Shown piece by piece: positions 1-6,092 of a stretch of 8,235 nucleotides of DNA. The position numbers and the translations under genes were made by a program. This stretch comes from Chloroflexota bacterium (GTDB lineage Bacteria; Chloroflexota; Anaerolineae; Anaerolineales; E44-bin32): the NCBI GenBank assembly GCA_026390045.1, contig JAPLGR010000188.1, forward strand, positions 1 through 8,235, read 5' to 3'. The notes under the pieces were generated by a model. It did not search any database, was not told where the DNA came from, and saw only the letters and a list, made by a program, of their open reading frames with translations. Within the stretch, counting starts at the first letter, position 1. The number at the start of each line of letters is the position of its first letter.

Positions 1-765
1 GCCGGCTTCCCCGGCCACGGCCTTACCCGCCGCAACTCTTGCGCCTCAGCCCTCGCCGACGCCGGAAGAGCACACCCTCACGGTCTTCGCGGCCGCCTCG
101 CTGACGGACGCCATCACGGAGATCGGAACGGCTTTCGAGGCGGCAAATCTAGGGGTCACCGTGGTGCTCAACTTCGCCGGTTCGCAGGCCCTGCGGACGC
201 AGATCGAGGAAGGTGCGGTTGCCGATGTGTTCGCCTCGGCCAACACGAAGGAGATGGACACGCTGGCAACAGCCGGCATAGTCGGTGAAGCGCAACCGTT
301 CGTCAACAACCTGCTGACGATCATTGTGCCCCCCGACAACCCTGCTGGATTGTCGACCCCGCAGGACTTGACGCGTGCCGGGCTCAAGCTCGTCCTGGCG
401 GCCGAGGAAGTGCCGGTCGGCAAGTATGCCCGGCAAGTCCTGGACAAGCTGGATGTGCTCTATGGCACTGGCTATAGGGATGCGGTCCTGGCGAATGTGG
501 TCTCCAACGAGGACAACGTCAAACAGGTCGTCGCCAAGGTCCAGTTGGGTGAAGCGGATGCCGGGATTGTCTACACCTCGGATGTGGTGGCGGCGCCCGA
601 GCTGGTGAGCATCGAGATCCTAGCTGAGCAGAACGTCATCGCCATCTTCCGATTGCCGTCCTGCAGGCGAGTGGCGAGCCCACGCTGGCACAGGCCTTCA
701 TTGACTATGTGCTGTCCGATGCGGGGCAGGCAGTGCTCTATGCGTGGGGATTCCGCGCGCCCTGA
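1..765 (+). CDS. modA: Molybdate ABC transporter substrate-binding protein ModA (5' partial, one frameshift)
   Basis: Periplasmic or lipid-anchored binding protein that captures molybdate (or tungstate) and delivers it to the ModB permease. The first complete codon is at base 2, and the true start and signal peptide lie upstream of the window. It opens with a Pro/Ala/Thr/Ser-rich linker (about bases 2-70), then the mature domain begins with LTVFAAASLTDA, the hallmark ModA N-terminus. Other family motifs are NFAGSQALRTQIEEGA (Ser of GSQ near base 182), ADVFASAN, VPVGKYA (near 409) and NVKQVVAKVQLGEADAGIVY (near 520), whose serine and tyrosine residues are known to hold the oxyanion in ModA. 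The reading frame shifts by one base near 645-652: TTCCGATT appears where TTCCCGATT would give FPIAVLQASGEPTLAQAF, and after that shift the expected ModA C-terminus runs on to TGA at 763-765. Without the shift the frame runs as nonsense to 805. A sequencing error or a genuine mutation are both possible. Family identity is very secure. Confidence 0.9.
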
Positions 766-781
766 GGCACCAACCGCGCGT

Positions 782-796
782 CGGATCCATGATCCG
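782..796. repeat. Small inverted repeat between modA and modB
   Basis: CGGATC, a three-base loop CAT, then GATCCG form a perfect 6-bp inverted repeat in the 60-base gap between the modA stop (765) and the modB start (826). There is no T-run after it, so it is not an obvious intrinsic terminator. It could be a small intercistronic hairpin, or chance. Confidence 0.3.
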
Positions 797-825
797 GTAA
801 CCTAGCCACGAACATCGAAGGACCA

Positions 826-1679
826 GTGCGACAACCTCTCGCCAGCGCGTCGACCGTCAGCCCACCCGCTCCGCTGCGGCGCCACCCGCTTCGGGGTGCG
901 GGTGCGCTGCTATTCGTCCTGCCGGCAGTGCTGCTACTTGGGCTGTGGCTGATCCCGCTTGCCGCGCTGCTGTTGCGGGGTCTCGGTGCGGGAGCGCTCG
1001 ACTACTGGGCTGACCCGATGGTCCAGCAGGCGCTGCGGCTCAGCCTGCTGACCAGCACGATCGCCTCGGGCCTTGTGCTGCTGACGGGGACACCACTGGC
1101 TTATGCCCTGGCGCGATGGGAATTCCGTGGCCGCGCGGCGCTGGACGTCCTGATCGACCTAACACTGGTTCTCCCGTCAGCGGTCGCCGGCGTGGCGCTG
1201 CTGATCGCCTTTGGTCGGTGTGGTCTGCTGGGGCCACTGCTCACCGAGTTGGGAATCTCACTGCCCTTCACAACAGCGGCGGTCGTGATGGCACAGGTCT
1301 TCGTTGCCCCCCCCCGTTCTTCGTACGTGCGGCGCGCATCGGCTTCGATGCGATTGATCCACAGCTCGAGGAGGCCGCGACGACCGAGGGTGCGAGCCAG
1401 TGGCAGCTCTTTCGCCACGTCATGCTGCCGCTGGCCGGTCGCTCGGTGCTCAGTGGGCTGGTGCTGTGCTGGACGCGCGCTCTGGGGGAATTCGGAGCGA
1501 CGATCCTCTTCGCGGGCAACATGGCTGGCCGCACGCAGACCATGCCGCTGGCGATCTACCTCGGCTTTGAGCGTGATGTCGGCGTGGCGCTGGCGCTGTC
1601 CGTGCTCCTGCTCCTGGTCTCCACGCTGCTGTTGCTGGCGATCCGAAGCCTGGAGCGCAACGCGCTCGAGCGGGGCTGA
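826..1679 (+). CDS. modB: Molybdate ABC transporter permease ModB (frameshifted at a C9 tract)
   Basis: Inner-membrane permease of the molybdate importer. It begins at GTG 826. This is the first start codon after the in-frame TGA at 790-792, with GAAGGA at 817-822 only three bases upstream (a short Shine-Dalgarno spacing). Hydrophobic segments appear near residues 27-50, 67-93, 105-128 and 144-160, followed after the frameshift by two more. The EAA loop that contacts the ATPase is clear (EEAATTEGASQWQLFRHVMLP, near bases 1369-1431). The frame from 826 reads correctly up to VMAQVFVA, then passes through nine C at 1307-1315. The correct continuation, PFFVRAARIGFDAIDP, lies in another frame and ends at TGA 1677-1679. 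Seven or ten C would restore one frame and give a protein of about 284 residues, normal for ModB. If read strictly, the 826 frame degenerates and stops at 1743. modB follows modA by 60 bases, so the two are probably co-transcribed. No modC follows. Confidence 0.9.
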
Positions 1680-1856
1680 TCCGGCTACTCCTCCGCGGCA
1701 TGGTACGTTCTCATGGCTCTGCGAGCCTGTTGCCGGCTTCTGACTTGCGTTCACAACCTGCCAAGGTCATGAGAAGTCAGTCCGAGGTTGATCGCCTCCT
1801 GTGGGCGCCTGGACTCGCTTGGGGAACGCGAGACCTGAAGCGTCCGTGCCACCGCT

Positions 1857-1865
1857 TGATAGAAT
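1857..1865 (+). promoter_or_regulatory. Possible extended -10 promoter for the DUF362 gene
   Basis: TGATAGAAT matches an extended -10 (TGn followed by TAGAAT, one mismatch to TATAAT). It stands out in GC-rich surroundings about 90 bases before the ATG at 1953. No good -35 hexamer lies 16-18 bases upstream, which extended -10 promoters tolerate. Seen by eye only, so weak support. Confidence 0.3.
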
Positions 1866-1884
1866 AGTCTCCGTCATGACCAGT

Positions 1885-1914
1885 GCCGCGCGATCCTTCT
1901 GGCCCGCGCGTGGC
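1885..1914 (+). other. GC-rich imperfect hairpin in the DUF362 leader
   Basis: Arms 1885-1892 (GCCGCGCG) and 1905-1914 can pair over 8 bp with a two-base bulge (1910-1911) and a 12-base loop. It lies between the possible promoter and the ribosome binding site. In such GC-rich DNA a stem like this may be chance, and no known riboswitch fold was recognised. Confidence 0.2.
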
Positions 1915-1937
1915 GCCGTCGGACCAATCCTTCGGAT

Positions 1938-1943
1938 GGAGAG
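1938..1943 (+). promoter_or_regulatory. Ribosome binding site of the DUF362 gene
   Basis: GGAGAG lies nine bases before the ATG at 1953-1955. It supports that start over later in-frame candidates. Confidence 0.6.
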
Positions 1944-1952
1944 TGAGCCAGG

Positions 1953-3116
1953 ATGAGCGTCCAGGTGTTCTACGGCTCAGCGCGTCAGACGCGGCTTGAC
2001 GCCTCCGAGACTCTCCCGGCCAAGCTTGATCTCATTCTCGACCGCCTGCACTTGCGTGAGCGGGTGAAGGATGAGACGGTTGTCATCAAGATGCACACCG
2101 GCAACAATCTCAACTACTCGACGATCCCGCCAGTGTTTGTGCGCAAGGTTGTGCAGGCCGTGAAAGATGGTGGCGGCAAGCCGTTTGTGGCTGACGTGAC
2201 CTGGGATGTCGAGGGGGCGGACCTGCGCGGCTACAGCCCGCAGGTGATCGGTTGTCCGGTCTATCCGGTGGCAGGTCCGCACGACAAGTATTTCTATGTT
2301 CACGAGCGACCCTTCAAGAACATCCGCGAGTGGAAGGTGGCCGGGCTCATTGAGGACGCCAGCTTGCTCATCAACTTCACCCACGTCAAGGGGCACCCCA
2401 GCTGCGGGCTTGGCGGCGCGATCAAGAACCTAGCCCTCGGGTGCATGGTGGGTGAGACACGTGGCGCTATGCACGATACCTGCCAGTTTGACCGCTACTG
2501 GTTTGGCGAGTTGTGCCCGGATCCGGCGACGCGGGCGCGGGTGATCGAGTCATGTCCCCATGCCGCGCTGGTCGAGGACAAGCAGCATCCCGGCGAACTG
2601 CACCTCCACATTGAGCAGTGCAATCAGTGTGGGCGATGCTTGCGCGTGGCACCGCCTGGCAGTCTCCGCATCGACCCTGTCAATTTCGACGCCTTTCAGG
2701 AGGCATGCGCCATCAGCGCAGGAATCACACTGTCAACCTTCGCGGCGGGGAAGATGACTCACCTCAGCCTAGCGACCAACATGACGCCGCTGTGCGACTG
2801 CTTCGGCTTCACAACGCTTGCCATCCTGCCCGACGTCGGCATTCTCGGTTCGGATGACGTTCTGGCGCTCGAGCAAGCGACGCTCGACCTTACGGCCGGC
2901 CTCCGTTTGATGGAGGAGAACCTGCCGTCCAGTCTCGAGGTCCATGATCGACGCGGACATCCCTTCCAACAGATCCACGGGCCGTTCAAGGATCCCTACC
3001 GCGTCATCGAGTACGGTGAGGCTCTCGGGCTGGGGTCAAGGGCGTATGAGCTGGTTGATGTGATGCCGGTGGAGTCGATTGCCCGCGGCCCCATTGGATA
3101 CGTCCCGGCCCGTTGA
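1953..3116 (+). CDS. DUF362 domain protein with a single ferredoxin-type Fe-S cluster site
   Basis: A 387-residue protein of the DUF362 family (PF04015). The family is common in anaerobes and environmental bacteria, and its biochemical role is not settled. Family features seen are VVIKMHTGNNLNYSTIPP (residues 43-60), a Lys/His-containing VKGHPSCGLGGAIKNLALG segment (145-163), and NMTPLCDCFGFT (276-287) before the LPDVGILGSDDVLALEQATLDL stretch. A ferredoxin-like insert covers about residues 190-240. Cys201 is in the sequence SCPHAAL, and Cys223, Cys226 and Cys229 form CxxCxxC. The usual fourth Cys before Pro is Ala233 (RVAPPG), and the first CxxCxxC that normally precedes Cys201 is absent. 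By the ligand logic of 2[4Fe-4S] ferredoxins, Cys223/226/229 plus Cys201 would bind one [4Fe-4S] cluster, and the ligand set of the other cluster is entirely lost. There is no signal peptide, so it is probably cytoplasmic. A redox or metallocofactor-linked role is inference. The length and both ends look complete. Confidence 0.88.
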   Translation: MSVQVFYGSARQTRLDASETLPAKLDLILDRLHLRERVKDETVVIKMHTGNNLNYSTIPPVFVRKVVQAVKDGGGKPFVADVTWDVEGADLRGYSPQVIGCPVYPVAGPHDKYFYVHERPFKNIREWKVAGLIEDASLLINFTHVKGHPSCGLGGAIKNLALGCMVGETRGAMHDTCQFDRYWFGELCPDPATRARVIESCPHAALVEDKQHPGELHLHIEQCNQCGRCLRVAPPGSLRIDPVNFDAFQEACAISAGITLSTFAAGKMTHLSLATNMTPLCDCFGFTTLAILPDVGILGSDDVLALEQATLDLTAGLRLMEENLPSSLEVHDRRGHPFQQIHGPFKDPYRVIEYGEALGLGSRAYELVDVMPVESIARGPIGYVPAR

Positions 3117-3242
3117 TGGGAAGCGCGCCTTCGCCGGGATGGTGGGGTACCTCGATCAGAGCAGACGTCGCCAGCGTGCCGTGCCAGGGTCCGCGATTAC
3201 CTGGTGTGAGACCTTTGTGGCAACTGCAGTACTCACGTCAGT

Positions 3243-3279
3243 GTAGCCGCCACCGCGAGGCCCACGGGTCGGCGGCTAC
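3243..3279. terminator. Candidate stem-loop between convergent genes
   Basis: GTAGCCGCC (3243-3251) and GGCGGCTAC (3271-3279) form a perfect 9-bp stem. A further inner pairing of CCG (3253-3255) with CGG (3265-3267) shortens the loop. Its place between convergent stops suits a bidirectional terminator, but there is no U-tract on either side. It could act with Rho, as a 3'-end stabiliser, or not at all. Confidence 0.3.
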
Positions 3280-3336
3280 TCGTCACGCGTGTCGGCGGGG
3301 AAGATCGCTCACTGTCTGGCTGCGGTGACGGTGCGT

Positions 3337-3350
3337 CCCGCGGCCGCGGG
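3337..3350. repeat. Perfect 14-bp GC palindrome just after the oxidoreductase stop
   Basis: CCCGCGGCCGCGGG is a perfect palindrome lying 11 bases beyond the minus-strand oxidoreductase stop (3362-3364). As RNA it could fold into a 5-bp stem with a GGCC loop. The position suits a transcript end, but no T-run follows. It may also be chance in GC-rich DNA. Confidence 0.3.
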
Positions 3351-3361
3351 TGAGAAGCTCA

Positions 3362-4432
3362 TCAGCGGACTTCACCCGGACAGACCTCGCGGCCGGTGCG
3401 GGCCGATTCATGCGCCGCCAGACAGAACTGAAGCACAGCCTTACCCGTCGGGCCGTCCAGACGCGCCTGGCCGCCGTGCCTCAGCTTCTCGATCAGGTCC
3501 TGCGTGGCGGCCACGAAGCTGTCGTGCCACTCGACCCCTTCGACCGGGACGGGAGAAGTCTTGCCGTCCTTGAAGAGCATCAACTCCGGTAGATCGACGG
3601 TGCGCGCCGTATAGCGGTTGATGAACAGGATCCCCTTCGCCCCGATCACCTCCACGCGATTGTCATCGGCGTAGTAGTCGGAGACGATCCGCATCTCGGG
3701 GGTGTGCTCGATGTCCAGCACCCCGTAGCAGCGAGGCGCCACGTGTTTGAACATGACCATCGCCGGAGCGTCGATGCTGGTGCCGGGCGCGACGGTCGTC
3801 CTGTCAATCCAGGCATGGACCCGTTCGACCGGGCCGGCGAGGTAGTGGGCGAGCGAGAACAGATGGTAGCCGTGGTCAAACACCAGCGGCCCTCCGCCGC
3901 ACAGCTCCTCGTTGAATCGCCACGCCCAGGAGGAAAGAGGGACTTCCCAGGAAGTGTCTGACGTCCCCGTGGAGACGTGCATGCGGATCGCCCACACCTC
4001 TCCGATCTCACCGGCCTCGAGCATCTGCCGGGCACGAACGGCCGGCGCGTAGTAGACGAAGTTCTCATAGACACGCAGCATCACCCCGGCCCGCTGCGCG
4101 GCGCTGATCATCTCGTCCGCCTGAGCGGCCGAGAGCGCCATCGGCTTCTGCACCGAGACGTGCTTGCCGGCCTTGCAGGCGGCAACGGTCATGGGGCAGT
4201 GAAGGTGGTGCGGGGTCAACAGCTCGACGAGATCAACCTCTCGGTCGTTGAGCACTTGGTCGAAGTCGCGGTAGACCTTGTGGACGCCCCAGGCGCGCGC
4301 CTTATGCTGGGCCCTCTCCTGATCTGGATCGCAGACGGCGACGATGCGGGCGTCGGCTCGACCCCGATAGCCGAGTTGATGGAGGTCGCTGATGCGCCCG
4401 CAGCCGACGATGGCGGCGCGTATGGTCTCCAT
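3362..4432 (-). CDS. Gfo/Idh/MocA family NAD(P)-dependent oxidoreductase
   Basis: A 356-residue cytoplasmic dehydrogenase of the glucose-fructose oxidoreductase / inositol dehydrogenase family. These enzymes oxidise or reduce a hydroxyl of a sugar, sugar acid or cyclitol using NAD(P). The N-terminal Rossmann fold (about residues 1-120) shows AAIVGCGRIS (Gly10, Gly12, Ser15) and VAVCDPD (residues 31-37) at the end of strand 2, where an Asp usually favours NAD. The central family motif is GKHVSVQKPMAL at 89-100. Lys96 and Pro97 are present, but the usual Glu of EKP is Gln95 (codon CAG). The C-terminal domain has GGGPLVFDHGYHLFSLAHYL (179-198), with Asp186 and His190 in the catalytic positions. 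It starts at ATG 4432, with GGGGG six bases upstream. It follows the symporter by 35 bases and is the last gene of the minus-strand operon. The substrate cannot be read from sequence. An inositol- or sugar-dehydrogenase role is inferred from the symporter and IolD-like neighbours. Confidence 0.9.
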   Translation of the reverse strand: METIRAAIVGCGRISDLHQLGYRGRADARIVAVCDPDQERAQHKARAWGVHKVYRDFDQVLNDREVDLVELLTPHHLHCPMTVAACKAGKHVSVQKPMALSAAQADEMISAAQRAGVMLRVYENFVYYAPAVRARQMLEAGEIGEVWAIRMHVSTGTSDTSWEVPLSSWAWRFNEELCGGGPLVFDHGYHLFSLAHYLAGPVERVHAWIDRTTVAPGTSIDAPAMVMFKHVAPRCYGVLDIEHTPEMRIVSDYYADDNRVEVIGAKGILFINRYTARTVDLPELMLFKDGKTSPVPVEGVEWHDSFVAATQDLIEKLRHGGQARLDGPTGKAVLQFCLAAHESARTGREVCPGEVR

Positions 4433-4467
4433 GGATGACCCCCGTTCTCCCCCGCCGAACTCCGAGA

Positions 4468-5832
4468 CTACTTGGCACTCGCTTGCGACTCACTCGCCTC
4501 AAGCTTGGCGCGCACCTCGGCGTGTGACTTGCGCGTGATTGGATAGCGGATGAGGAGTGGCAGCGTGACGATGATGCAGGCCGCCGGGACCAGCCCGAAG
4601 AAGGCACGGATGCCGAGGAGCGCCTGCGGCGTCTGCTCGACGTTGGGTGCGTAGCCGACGCCGGTCAGGATCCAGCCCACTGCTGCCAGAGCCAAGGCCT
4701 CCGAGACCTTCGTCGCCAGCCCCCACACGCCGTAGTACATGCCGCTGCGCTGCTGCCCGGTCTCGGCGCGATCGAAGTCGGCCACATCAGCCACCATTGA
4801 CCAGGGGAAGATCCACTGCGCGGCGAGCCCGAAGCCGCCCAGCACGGCCACCAGGTAGACCAGCGAGGTCTGCTGGTGCGGAAGGAAGAAGGTGATGGCG
4901 ATCGCCAGCGCACCGATGGCCATCCCCAGCGCGTACGCCGGTCCCTTGTCCATCTTCTGCCCCAGCCAGCGCCAGAAGGGGATCGATGCGGTGACGCAGA
5001 TCAGCATCAGGCCCATCACCAGCGATGTCTGCTCCTTCATCAGCAGCTGATACTCGACGTAGTAGGCCATCAGCGTCTTGACGAAGGCGAAGGCGATGTT
5101 CATCACGAGGTAGGTCCCACACAGCCAGAGGAACGGCTTGTTGCGCAAGGCGATGCCGAAGGAACGGATGGGGCTGGCCTCAGAGGGAGCGACGGCGGCG
5201 ACGCCTCGCTCCCGGATGCCGGCGGCGGAGATCAGCAGCACGACCGCCGCCAGGGCGCCGTAGGCGATGCCGATGAAGGCGAACCCCGTGCGCTGCAATG
5301 CGAACAGGCCGACGATGGCCGGCGTCAGCGCTGCGCCCACCAGGTAAGCCGGGACGGCCAGCGCCATCCGGTACGAGATCAGGGCTGAGCGCTCATCGTA
5401 ATCGTCGGTCAGCTCCGAAGTCAGGGCGTAGTAGGGGACATTGGTGAATGTCCACAGCGTGTCGAAGAGCATGAAGGTCAGCGCGATCCACACGAAGGTC
5501 CAGATCCGGCCGGCCGGAGGGACATACCACAGCAGGGCGATGGAGAGGCCCAGCGGGATGGCGCCGAAGATCATGAAGACCCGGCGCTTGCCGAACCGCG
5601 ACTTCGCCTTGTCGGTGTACCAGCCGGCCAAGGGATCGTTGATCGCGTCCCAGATCTTGCCGATGAGCAGCGCGCTGCCGGCCAGCGCCGGCACGACCAG
5701 CGCCGCGTCGGTGTAGAACTTCATCAGAAAGAACTGGATGGCCGAGTTGACCGTGGCGTTGCCCAGGTCGCCCACGCCGTAGAAGAACTTGGTGCGGGTC
5801 GGCAGCTTCCCCGCCGGAATCTCGTTGTTCAC
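4468..5832 (-). CDS. GPH family (MelB-like) sugar:cation symporter
   Basis: A 454-residue integral membrane transporter of the glycoside-pentoside-hexuronide:cation symporter family within the MFS. It probably imports the sugar, glycoside or cyclitol used by this operon, driven by Na+ or H+. Family signatures are FFYGVGDLGNATVN (residues 16-29), WDAINDPLAGWYTDKAKSRFG (61-81) and FTNVPYYALTSELTDDYDERS (129-149). Asp62 and Asp66 in WDAINDP match the two cation-site aspartates of E. coli MelB (Asp55 and Asp59). MelB Asp124 corresponds to Asn131 here, as in many family members. About twelve hydrophobic segments are spread along the protein, with a charged central loop near 206-225. The start is GTG at 5832, supported by a strong AAAGGAGGG just upstream. 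It lies 21 bases after the small unknown gene and 35 before the oxidoreductase, so co-transcription is likely. The full length is normal for the family. Confidence 0.93.
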   Translation of the reverse strand: MNNEIPAGKLPTRTKFFYGVGDLGNATVNSAIQFFLMKFYTDAALVVPALAGSALLIGKIWDAINDPLAGWYTDKAKSRFGKRRVFMIFGAIPLGLSIALLWYVPPAGRIWTFVWIALTFMLFDTLWTFTNVPYYALTSELTDDYDERSALISYRMALAVPAYLVGAALTPAIVGLFALQRTGFAFIGIAYGALAAVVLLISAAGIRERGVAAVAPSEASPIRSFGIALRNKPFLWLCGTYLVMNIAFAFVKTLMAYYVEYQLLMKEQTSLVMGLMLICVTASIPFWRWLGQKMDKGPAYALGMAIGALAIAITFFLPHQQTSLVYLVAVLGGFGLAAQWIFPWSMVADVADFDRAETGQQRSGMYYGVWGLATKVSEALALAAVGWILTGVGYAPNVEQTPQALLGIRAFFGLVPAACIIVTLPLLIRYPITRKSHAEVRAKLEASESQASAK

Positions 5833-5837
5833 GCGTC

Positions 5838-5843
5838 CCTCCT
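5838..5843 (-). promoter_or_regulatory. Ribosome binding site fixing the GTG start of the symporter
   Basis: On the minus strand AGGAGG (within AAAGGAGGG) sits five bases before the GTG at 5832-5830. This is the strongest Shine-Dalgarno sequence in the window and it settles the non-ATG start. Confidence 0.8.
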
Positions 5844-5853
5844 TTGCCTGGCG

Positions 5854-6084
5854 CTAGAGAGCTTCGACGACGGTGTGAATGGATGGATCGGCCTTCATTG
5901 CAGAGTCCAGAGCGGGCCGGTGGGGCGGATATGTCAGCGCTGGCCGGATCACGAGATCCGGCGGAGACTTCAGGTTCTCGGGCATCGGTCGGTGAGAGGC
6001 GGCGATCATGCGCAGGCCGTCGACGCGGAGTTGGCGGACCATCTCTCGCAGCTGCTGGACCTGCTGGCGCGTCAGCTTTGCCAT
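5854..6084 (-). CDS. Small unrecognised protein (76 aa) inside the carbohydrate operon
   Basis: I do not recognise this gene. The ATG at 6084 lies eight bases after the TAG of the ThDP enzyme gene, and its own TAG (5854-5856) is 21 bases before the symporter start, so it fills the gap neatly. The first 30 residues are polar and probably helical (LTRQQVQQLREMVRQLRVDG), followed by a Pro-rich middle (SHRPMPENLKSPPDLVIRPA) and a short tail. There is no signal peptide, membrane segment or Cys. No strong ribosome binding site is seen, so translation may be coupled to the gene before it. The frame is open further upstream to an ATG at 6135 that overlaps the ThDP gene, but the start at 6084 fits the operon better. 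It could be a small accessory protein, a degraded remnant of a larger gene, or a C-terminal piece of the ThDP enzyme displaced by a frame error. The last is less likely, because the ThDP gene already has the expected length. Confidence 0.5.
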   Translation of the reverse strand: MAKLTRQQVQQLREMVRQLRVDGLRMIAASHRPMPENLKSPPDLVIRPALTYPPHRPALDSAMKADPSIHTVVEAL

Positions 6085-6092
6085 CTGGACGC

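Larger units (their letters stand above)
1680..1952. other. Spacer between modB and the DUF362 gene
   Basis: No convincing coding frame is seen, and there is no trace of modC (no Walker A, Walker B or ABC signature in any frame). The spacer holds a possible extended -10 element at 1857-1865, a GC-rich imperfect hairpin at 1885-1914, and the ribosome binding site of the next gene at 1938-1943. This suggests that the DUF362 gene has its own transcript. Confidence 0.6.
3117..3361. other. Spacer between convergent genes
   Basis: This stretch separates the plus-strand DUF362 gene from the minus-strand oxidoreductase, so transcription from both sides ends here. A plus-strand open frame of 71 codons (3113-3328) overlaps the DUF362 stop but has an Arg-rich, low-information composition and no family resemblance, and is not called. 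Two inverted repeats (3243-3279 and 3337-3350) are the only structure seen, and neither has a T-run. Confidence 0.6.

Noticed and set aside
782..796. Terminator between modA and modB
   Set aside because: The 6-bp stem has no following T-run, and the two genes belong to one transport system, so termination here is unlikely.
1101..1754. 217-codon minus-strand frame opposite modB
   Set aside because: It lies entirely opposite a clear modB. Its composition (Arg, Ala, Gln, Pro rich) and lack of any family motif mark it as a shadow frame of GC-rich coding DNA.
3113..3328. 71-codon plus-strand frame overlapping the DUF362 stop
   Set aside because: It has no ribosome binding site of its own beyond the overlap, an Arg/Ser-rich composition, no recognisable motif, and it sits where a terminator is expected.
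3977..4438. 153-codon plus-strand frame opposite the Gfo/Idh gene
   Set aside because: It is antisense to a well-conserved oxidoreductase with all its motifs, and shows only complementary-frame composition.
4876..5388. 170-codon plus-strand frame opposite the symporter
   Set aside because: It is rich in Asp, Gln, Arg and His with no motif, and is opposite the transmembrane segments of a clear GPH transporter.
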